Part shown: one piece after another, positions 7,681 through 11,716 of the stretch
Numbering within the stretch: the first letter of the stretch is position 1
Layout: each line of letters opens with the position of its first letter
NCBI GenBank assembly: GCA_002361175.1
Contig: DESG01000032.1
Coordinates: 1-11,716, forward strand
Source of the DNA: Lachnoclostridium sp. UBA3320
GTDB taxonomy: Bacteria > Bacillota > Clostridia > Lachnospirales > Lachnospiraceae
Direction: 5' to 3'
Length of the DNA stretch: 11,716 nucleotides
The notes under the pieces: generated by a model
Seen by the model: only the letters and a program-made list of their open reading frames with translations
What the model was told of the DNA's origin: nothing
The model's database searches: none
Position numbers and translations under genes: made by a program

Positions 7681-8667
7681 CTATTGATAAATTTTATAAA
7701 GCTCATCACTAACAGCAGGTCCTAAGTACCTAGTTTCCTCTCCGTTTATAACAACACGGTCATTGCTTTCTGTCGCTCTTCCAATTACTGCCGCAGATAT
7801 TCCTTTCTTAGCAAGCTTTTCTACAAGCTCATTGCCATGCAGACACCCTATAAGCATACTTCCACTTGAAATAAGCATATATGGGTTTATTCCAAAGACT
7901 TCGCATATTTCAACTGTTTCTTGTTTTATAGGTATCTTTCGTAAATCTGCTGTTATTCCTACACCAGAAGCCTCGCCAATCTCCCAGAGTGCACCAAATA
8001 TGCCACCCTCTGTGACATCATGCATTGCATGGACACCAGCTTCTGCTACAATGAAGGCTTCTGGCATTACAGAAAGATATTTTTTATATGAAGCAGCGGT
8101 TTTTATAAGTTCTTCTGGAAGTGTCTTAAGCAGTATATCTGCTTTCTTATCTGCAATAATAGAAGTCCCTTCGATACCAGCCCACTTTGTCATTACAATT
8201 TCATCACCTACAGAAAGCCCGCCTGTTGGTATAAATTTATCTTTCTTTACCTTGCCAACACATGTAACATTTATAACTGTCCTCTTTACAACATCAGAAA
8301 CTTCTGTATGCCCTCCCATTATTTCAATGTCAAGTTCGCCACAAGTTTCTTCTATATCTCGCATAATTTGCTTTAAATCATTTTCTGCGGTATCAGGAGA
8401 AAGTATAATGCTTACTAATATGCCTATAGGTTCTGCTCCGCTTGAAGCTATGTCATTGGCATTTATATGCACGGCAAGCCGTCCTATGCCTTTATCTGTA
8501 CCTGTTATTGGGTCAGTAGAAAAGACAAGTGCATAATCTCCATCTACAGCAAGTGCACAACAGTCTTCTCCAACATTAGGATGAACTAATATCTCTCGTC
8601 TGTGGTGGTGTATTTGCTTAAAAACAGACCTCTTTAATATATTTTCAGGAACTTTTCCTATCTCCAT
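7681..8667 (-). CDS. AIR synthase-like protein related to HypE, without HypE's C-terminal cysteine
   Basis: This belongs to the PurM/HypE/ThiL/SelD superfamily of ATP-using enzymes. The 328 residues show the N-terminal AIRS domain with GEDCCAL (33-39), STDPITGT (50-57), HINANDIASSGAEP (67-80) and GGHTEV (118-123), then the C-terminal AIRS domain with MHDVTEGGIFGALWEIGEA (215-233). These motifs are closest to HypE, which makes the thiocyanate ligand of NiFe hydrogenases from a carbamoylated C-terminal cysteine. Here the chain ends DELYKIYQ with no cysteine near the end, and no hypA-F or hydrogenase genes lie in the window. A hydrogenase role is therefore unlikely and the substrate is unknown. 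GGAGG 6 nt before the ATG is a strong ribosome binding site. It lies 21 nt after the vanW-like gene and 9 nt before the Lrp-type gene. Confidence 0.85.
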   Translation of the reverse strand: MEIGKVPENILKRSVFKQIHHHRREILVHPNVGEDCCALAVDGDYALVFSTDPITGTDKGIGRLAVHINANDIASSGAEPIGILVSIILSPDTAENDLKQIMRDIEETCGELDIEIMGGHTEVSDVVKRTVINVTCVGKVKKDKFIPTGGLSVGDEIVMTKWAGIEGTSIIADKKADILLKTLPEELIKTAASYKKYLSVMPEAFIVAEAGVHAMHDVTEGGIFGALWEIGEASGVGITADLRKIPIKQETVEICEVFGINPYMLISSGSMLIGCLHGNELVEKLAKKGISAAVIGRATESNDRVVINGEETRYLGPAVSDELYKIYQ

Positions 8668-8688
8668 GATAATCCTCCAGACTGCGAT

Positions 8689-10191
8689 TTATAAATTTTC
8701 TTCTATAAATTCATCATCGCTTTTTTTAGGTTTCTTTGTCTGCTCTGGCTCTTCTTCTGTTTCCTCTGGCTCTTTAGAAGCTTCTGGTTTAGGGGTTTCG
8801 GGAGCAGGTGTACTTACAGGAGTTTGATTGCCAATAGTCACATGCTGTGGTTCAGCATTATATGTGCTTGTATTAACTTGTTTTCTCTCTGTTTCTTTAT
8901 CATCTATATATACAACTTTCCAAAGCAAAGCTTTATAACCTGTATGCGCAGACTGTGTAACAGACCTATAATATGATGGAAGGCTTTTATCTTCTGTAAC
9001 AATATCTGCCCCTGGAGTTATAGTTTCAAGAATTTCAGAAACAAACTCTATCTTGCGATTTTTAGGTCTTGTTTCTTCACCGTATATTTTAAAACTCAAC
9101 ATACCACCTGACGCATCAGCCCATATATAAACAGGCGCTTGTGTGTTATTCTTAAACTTAAAGTCTTTATAGTCCCCTGAGATTGCAGCATCTCTTGAAA
9201 CATCTACATAAGCTACAACCATGGAATGTGGTGAGCGCTCAGTTACTTTAAGCTCTGCGTTAAGTACAGCATTATAAAGTGTTGTAGATACTTGACACAC
9301 ACCACCACCAATACCATCAACTACTTTTCCACTTGAATATTCAGGTGCAGATTGATATCCATTTTCTTCTGTGCGGTCTTTGATAACTTTTACAGTTGAA
9401 AATACATCACCTGGGTAAAGTATTGTGCCATTAATATAACCAGCAGCCGTTTGGATATTATTGGCACGTGAAGCAGTTGAAGATGAGTATGATGTAGAAT
9501 AAGAGCCTATCAAATCCTTGCATTTGGCTAACATCTTACGTGGATATTTAGGTTCTTTAGTTATTACCGAAGCATCTATCTCAACAGATGTATCTTTTGT
9601 ATTATTCTCTATAGCACTTATAATTTTATTTATAGTTTCATCTACTTGAAGTTTAAGTCCTATGCGGCTTTTAGTTGTCTTAAACTTTCCATTTTTTTTA
9701 AATATCAGCTTTGAATTCTTTGCTTTTACATTAAAAATAGTACACTTTTCTTTGACAAACTTTTCTACAGCACTTTTATCAAGTGTGTAATTCAATGTAT
9801 ACTTTATATCATCATCTGATACAGAAACCATGTTAAATAAGCGTTCAATAAAATTTCCTGTCTTTCCTATCTGGAATGCTTCTGAAATATGGTCATCACC
9901 CTCACTTGCAAAACCAAGTTCTTCAAATGTTGTGTCAACTGACTTTTTATTCTTTATAATTATTTTTATAGGACGTTTAAGTAAATCTGAAATATGTTTA
10001 TCTATAGCTTGGTGTGCTTCTTCTTCTGTCATGCCGCTTACATCAACGCCATCAATTTCAATACCATTGTACATAACGTCATCATTGCCAAAAGCTCCAG
10101 CCGAAACGCCTTTTATAACAGCCGCAACTCCAGTAATCAATAAACAGCCAACAATAAAAATACCAGCCAATATTTTATTTTTTATGCCCAT
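8689..10191 (-). CDS. VanW family protein with G5-like domain and acidic proline-rich tail
   Basis: This is a cell-surface protein of unknown enzymatic role, and the name VanW does not imply vancomycin resistance. Of its 500 residues, a signal anchor or uncleaved transmembrane segment is about 8-27. A repeated putative peptidoglycan-binding region follows (about 45-205, with DGVDVSGMTEEEA early). The VanW domain is about 224-355, with the family's most conserved stretch GGGVCQVSTTLYNAVL (295-310) and SPHSMVV (320-326). A G5-like beta domain is about 378-453. A low-complexity tail rich in Pro, Glu and Lys runs from 456 to the end. The ATG has GTAGGTG 7 nt upstream. It is the first gene of the minus-strand cluster. 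A role in cell-wall maintenance or spore/germination envelope is possible but not shown. Confidence 0.92.
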   Translation of the reverse strand: MGIKNKILAGIFIVGCLLITGVAAVIKGVSAGAFGNDDVMYNGIEIDGVDVSGMTEEEAHQAIDKHISDLLKRPIKIIIKNKKSVDTTFEELGFASEGDDHISEAFQIGKTGNFIERLFNMVSVSDDDIKYTLNYTLDKSAVEKFVKEKCTIFNVKAKNSKLIFKKNGKFKTTKSRIGLKLQVDETINKIISAIENNTKDTSVEIDASVITKEPKYPRKMLAKCKDLIGSYSTSYSSSTASRANNIQTAAGYINGTILYPGDVFSTVKVIKDRTEENGYQSAPEYSSGKVVDGIGGGVCQVSTTLYNAVLNAELKVTERSPHSMVVAYVDVSRDAAISGDYKDFKFKNNTQAPVYIWADASGGMLSFKIYGEETRPKNRKIEFVSEILETITPGADIVTEDKSLPSYYRSVTQSAHTGYKALLWKVVYIDDKETERKQVNTSTYNAEPQHVTIGNQTPVSTPAPETPKPEASKEPEETEEEPEQTKKPKKSDDEFIEENL

Positions 10192-10254
10192 AATATAACA
10201 CCTACACCTTTGCTCTCATTAATCTATATGTATTTTACATTACTTATACCAATG

Positions 10255-10270
10255 CTGTATTTACATACAG
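10255..10270 (-). repeat. Small inverted repeat in the vanW-like leader
   Basis: CTGTAT and ATACAG form a 6-bp inverted repeat around a 4-nt centre. It falls at about the predicted 5' end of the vanW-like transcript and could fold into a 5'-terminal hairpin. Alternatively it is a small operator. The function is inferred. Confidence 0.35.
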
Positions 10271-10275
10271 TCCAT

Positions 10276-10306
10276 TTTATCACATATGAACAATTATGCA
10301 AGTCAA
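10276..10306 (-). promoter_or_regulatory. Candidate promoter of the vanW-like operon
   Basis: On the minus strand -35 TTGACT (10306-10301, 5 of 6) is followed after 19 nt by GATAAA (10281-10276, 4 of 6) with a TG one base before it, as in an extended -10. The long spacer is a weakness. A second possibility closer to the gene is the extended -10 TGGTATAAG (about 10251-10243), which has no good -35. Confidence 0.45.
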
Positions 10307-10328
10307 AGATTTTTAATTAATTTGACTT
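10300..10328. repeat. Inverted repeat formed by two back-to-back -35 boxes
   Basis: AAGTCAAA (10300-10307) and TTTGACTT (10321-10328) form a perfect 8-bp inverted repeat with a 13-nt AT-only-rich centre. Each arm contains a TTGACT -35 box, one for leftward and one for rightward transcription. The right arm is followed by seven T residues, so on the plus strand it also resembles a weak terminator, but no plus-strand gene lies to its left. Confidence 0.6.
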
Positions 10329-10350
10329 TTTTTCGTATATTCTGTATAAC
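10322..10350 (+). promoter_or_regulatory. Candidate rightward promoter for the TPR-like gene
   Basis: The -35 TTGACT (10322-10327) and -10 TATAAC (10345-10350) each match 5 of 6 consensus bases with an ideal 17-nt spacer. The nearest plus-strand gene begins at 10610, which gives a leader of about 250 nt running antisense through the 34-codon peptide gene. No better plus-strand promoter was seen closer to that gene. Confidence 0.55.
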
Positions 10351-10387
10351 ATTAAGTATAAATGGTTACAATCCAGCTATGCCCATA

Positions 10388-10425
10388 TTTTTACTGTAGT
10401 AAAACCTGCATATAATATGCAGGTT
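10388..10425 (-). terminator. Probable terminator after the small membrane peptide gene
   Basis: On the minus strand a 10-bp perfect stem, AACCTGCATA with TATGCAGGTT (10425-10416 with 10412-10403), closes a 3-nt loop and lies 9 nt past the peptide stop. Only a short TTTT run follows. A second inverted repeat, TTTTACT/AGTAAAA (10389-10404), overlaps its far arm. The stem is convincing; the efficiency is doubtful because of the short T-run. Confidence 0.6.
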
Positions 10426-10434
10426 GCTTAAAAA

Positions 10435-10539
10435 TTAAAAAACTGAACCAAGTACCATAGGCACTACCATCGCAATAATAACTAAAATGCATATTGCAGC
10501 AGCAATTTTACGCTGGTTCTTTTTCTTGAAAAAGTTCAT
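10435..10539 (-). CDS. 34-residue single-span membrane peptide
   Basis: This is a short gene whose product has a basic N-terminus, MNFFKKKNQRK, followed by one hydrophobic span (about 12-31, IAAAICILVIIAMVVPMVLG) and a short end. It is predicted to be a single-pass inner-membrane peptide with the N-terminus inside. The longer reading frame that extends upstream to 10743 is not favoured: GGAGG 8 nt before this ATG, a promoter at 10634-10662 inside that extension and a terminator after the stop all mark the 34-codon form. Similar small basic-plus-hydrophobic proteins are common and mostly uncharacterised in Firmicutes. It lies antisense to the probable leader of the gene at 10610. The function is unknown. 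Confidence 0.72.
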   Translation of the reverse strand: MNFFKKKNQRKIAAAICILVIIAMVVPMVLGSVF

Positions 10540-10575
10540 GGCAACTACCTCCAATCTTGTTGGCAACACACCTCC
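10540..10575 (-). repeat. Imperfect direct repeat containing the peptide's ribosome binding site
   Basis: Minus-strand copies GGAGGTGTGTTGCC (10575-10562) and GGAGGTAGTTGCC (10552-10540) lie 9 nt apart directly before the small peptide's ATG. The second copy supplies the ribosome binding site. The first also looks like one and is followed by GTG and TTG codons in frame, so it may be an upstream initiation site or a chance duplication. Confidence 0.55.
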
Positions 10576-10609
10576 CACATAAATAAATAATGAAAGGATG
10601 ATAATTAAT

Positions 10610-11221
10610 ATGCCTGTTATTCTTATATGCTTTATTGTATTCATATTATGGTTCCGCGTCAAGTCCAAACAGGCGGACAAATTATCTAATAAGTCCAAAG
10701 AAGAATTTCTAAAAAGAGAACATGAAGCAAACTTTACTCGCAAAAAAGATATCTCAGGTCTTGATTATATCACAGTCCCAGAAGATGCACTCCCATTTTC
10801 AGAGACAGATGACGAAGAGGAAGCAAGATTCCAAAATAATACAAAAACTATTATATCAAGAAAGATGCTAAACCTCTCGGGAATGACCAATACTGATATT
10901 AAACTTGAGTATGGACATGCCAATCTTGATATCCTGTCAGAATATGACCAAAACTTTTCAGCATTTTTAACTTCACTTGATAGATGGGGCAATTACCTTT
11001 ATGAAAAGGGTGATACAAAGCGTTCAATGCAGATACTTGAATATGCTGTTAATAGTGGAAGCGATATTACAAGCACTTTTATAACACTTGCCAAAATCTA
11101 TCTTAATAATAATGAACCTGAAAAAGTTACTTCACTTATTGACATAGTAGAAAACAGCGACTTTTTTATGAAAGACACTATAGTTTCAAAATTAGTGCGT
11201 CTTATACAGGATTTTACATAA
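10610..11221 (+). CDS. Membrane-anchored TPR-like protein of unknown function
   Basis: I do not recognise a named family. From the chosen start the protein has 203 residues: a hydrophobic N-terminal anchor (about 2-16), a basic stretch, a charged and acidic linker (about 20-85), then a helical region (about 110-203) with the spacing of one or two tetratricopeptide units, for example WGNYLYEKGDTKRSMQILEYA followed by FITLAKIYLNNNEPEKVTSLI. Such repeats usually mediate protein contacts, here probably on the cytosolic side of the membrane. The ATG at 10610 is preferred over the in-frame ATG at 10598, because AAAGGA abuts the first but lies at a workable distance from the second. Its 3' end overlaps the convergent peptidase gene by 8 nt. 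The start choice is moderately sure. Confidence 0.8.
   Translation: MPVILICFIVFILWFRVKSKQADKLSNKSKEEFLKREHEANFTRKKDISGLDYITVPEDALPFSETDDEEEARFQNNTKTIISRKMLNLSGMTNTDIKLEYGHANLDILSEYDQNFSAFLTSLDRWGNYLYEKGDTKRSMQILEYAVNSGSDITSTFITLAKIYLNNNEPEKVTSLIDIVENSDFFMKDTIVSKLVRLIQDFT
10634..10662 (-). promoter_or_regulatory. Candidate promoter of the small membrane peptide gene
   Basis: On the minus strand -35 TTGACG (10662-10657) and -10 TACAAT (10639-10634) each match 5 of 6 consensus bases with an ideal 17-nt spacer. The start would be near 10627, giving a leader of about 88 nt. The promoter lies inside the coding sequence of the divergent TPR-like gene. Confidence 0.6.
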
Positions 11222-11716
11222 TACAAACACTTGCAAGCCATTCTCTTTCCTCTTTCTCAAGATAAGGAGATATATTTTCATACACCTTTTTATGGTATGT
11301 GTCTAAAAGATTTCGCTCTTTTGCATCCATAAGGTTTATGTCTATAAGCTCCTTATCAAATGGGACAAATGTAAGCGGTTCAAATCCCATAAACTGCCCA
11401 TATGGTGTTTTTTCACGCTTTACACACAGTATTAGATTTTCCAAGCGTATGCCAAACTTGCCCTCAATATAAACCCCTGGCTCATCTGATGTAACCATTC
11501 CCTCCTCAAGTACTGCATTTTCATCAGGGCATGGAAGCAGACGGAATCTGAATGCATTAGGTGCTTCATGTACATTTAACAGATAACCCACACCATGACC
11601 AGTCCCATGGTTGTAATCATATCCCATATCCCACAGTGGCTTTCTTGCAATATAGTCAAGAGATACACCAGAGCAGCCATGGAGAAAATGTGCATCACAC
11701 AAATTCAGATTGCTGC
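11214..11716 (-). CDS. Aminopeptidase P family (M24B) protein, C-terminal part, cut by the window edge
   Basis: This is a metallopeptidase of the Xaa-Pro aminopeptidase group, which removes N-terminal residues ahead of proline. About 167 C-terminal residues are visible, and the frame stays open to the last base (reading ..SNLNLCDAHFLHG at the edge). Three of the five expected metal ligands are seen: the histidine in HGTGHGVG and the glutamates in SDEPGVYIEGKFGIRLEN. The two aspartates would lie beyond the window. After the pita-bread core a C-terminal extension (FEPLTFVPFDKELID to the end) resembles the extra domain of the long, roughly 600-residue, three-domain form. The TTG at 11702 is an internal leucine codon, not a start. 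It converges on the TPR-like gene with an 8-nt overlap of the ends. Confidence 0.92.
   Translation of the reverse strand, partial: SNLNLCDAHFLHGCSGVSLDYIARKPLWDMGYDYNHGTGHGVGYLLNVHEAPNAFRFRLLPCPDENAVLEEGMVTSDEPGVYIEGKFGIRLENLILCVKREKTPYGQFMGFEPLTFVPFDKELIDINLMDAKERNLLDTYHKKVYENISPYLEKEEREWLASVCIM

Noticed and set aside
7763..8536. A 257-codon open frame antisense to the HypE-like gene
   Set aside because: The minus-strand gene has clear AIR synthase motifs and a strong ribosome binding site. The antisense product is Ser/Ile/Pro-rich with no recognisable domain.
7681..8667. A hydrogenase maturation locus based on the HypE-like gene
   Set aside because: The C-terminal cysteine motif and all other hyp and hydrogenase genes are missing from the window.
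8689..10191. A vancomycin-resistance function for the VanW-family gene
   Set aside because: No vanH, vanA/B or vanX gene is present, and VanW-domain surface proteins are widespread in Clostridia without resistance.
10300..10333. A plus-strand intrinsic terminator (8-bp stem plus seven T residues)
   Set aside because: No plus-strand gene lies to the left, the stem is AT-rich with a 13-nt loop, and both arms serve better as -35 boxes. A minor role in stopping antisense RNA is not excluded.
10435..10743. A 102-codon version of the small membrane peptide
   Set aside because: The extension overlaps the N-terminal coding sequence of the TPR-like gene and contains the peptide's likely promoter. 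The strong ribosome binding site favours the start at 10539.
11700..11702. TTG as a start codon for the aminopeptidase fragment
   Set aside because: The frame continues to the window edge, and the residues before it fit the peptidase family, so this is an internal leucine and the gene is simply cut.

Overview
The window is an AT-rich stretch of a low-GC Gram-positive chromosome. It is densely coding, with short gaps, Shine-Dalgarno sites of the AGGAGG/AAAGGA type and sigma-A-like promoters. The mix of MutS2, an OmpR/HAMP two-component pair, a VanW/G5 wall protein, a folate-type ECF S component behind a tetrahydrofolate riboswitch, and an M24 peptidase with a C-terminal extension points to Clostridia, most likely Lachnospiraceae. 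That family assignment is inference from protein style, not from a marker gene.

Layout. Positions 1-4629 (+): a promoter that carries a palindrome, then mutS2, an OmpR-type response regulator and its histidine kinase as one tight operon. It ends in a bidirectional terminator that contains both convergent stop codons. Positions 4663-5473 (-): folT, with a THF riboswitch and an intrinsic terminator in its leader. Positions 5507-10191 (-): a five-gene cluster read in the order vanW-like, HypE-like AIR synthase, Lrp/AsnC regulator, class I/II aminotransferase, trmL. Gaps are 21 nt, 9 nt, a 4-nt overlap and 0 nt, so co-transcription and translational coupling are likely. Positions 10192-10660: a regulatory region with back-to-back promoters whose -35 boxes form an inverted repeat, plus a 34-codon membrane peptide gene on the minus strand. 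Positions 10610-11221 (+): a membrane-anchored, TPR-like protein of unknown role. Positions 11214-11716 (-): the C-terminal part of an aminopeptidase P, cut by the window edge.

How the parts relate. The riboswitch ties folate uptake to cellular reduced folate. The Lrp-type regulator probably senses an amino acid and may control its coupled aminotransferase. The HypE-like protein lacks the C-terminal cysteine of true HypE, and no hydrogenase genes are nearby, so its reaction is unknown. No mobile element, CRISPR array, phage gene, tRNA or rRNA was seen. I found no clear new multi-gene system. The most interesting points are the riboswitch attenuator, the small peptide gene nested antisense in the likely leader of the TPR-like gene, and the orphan HypE-like protein.
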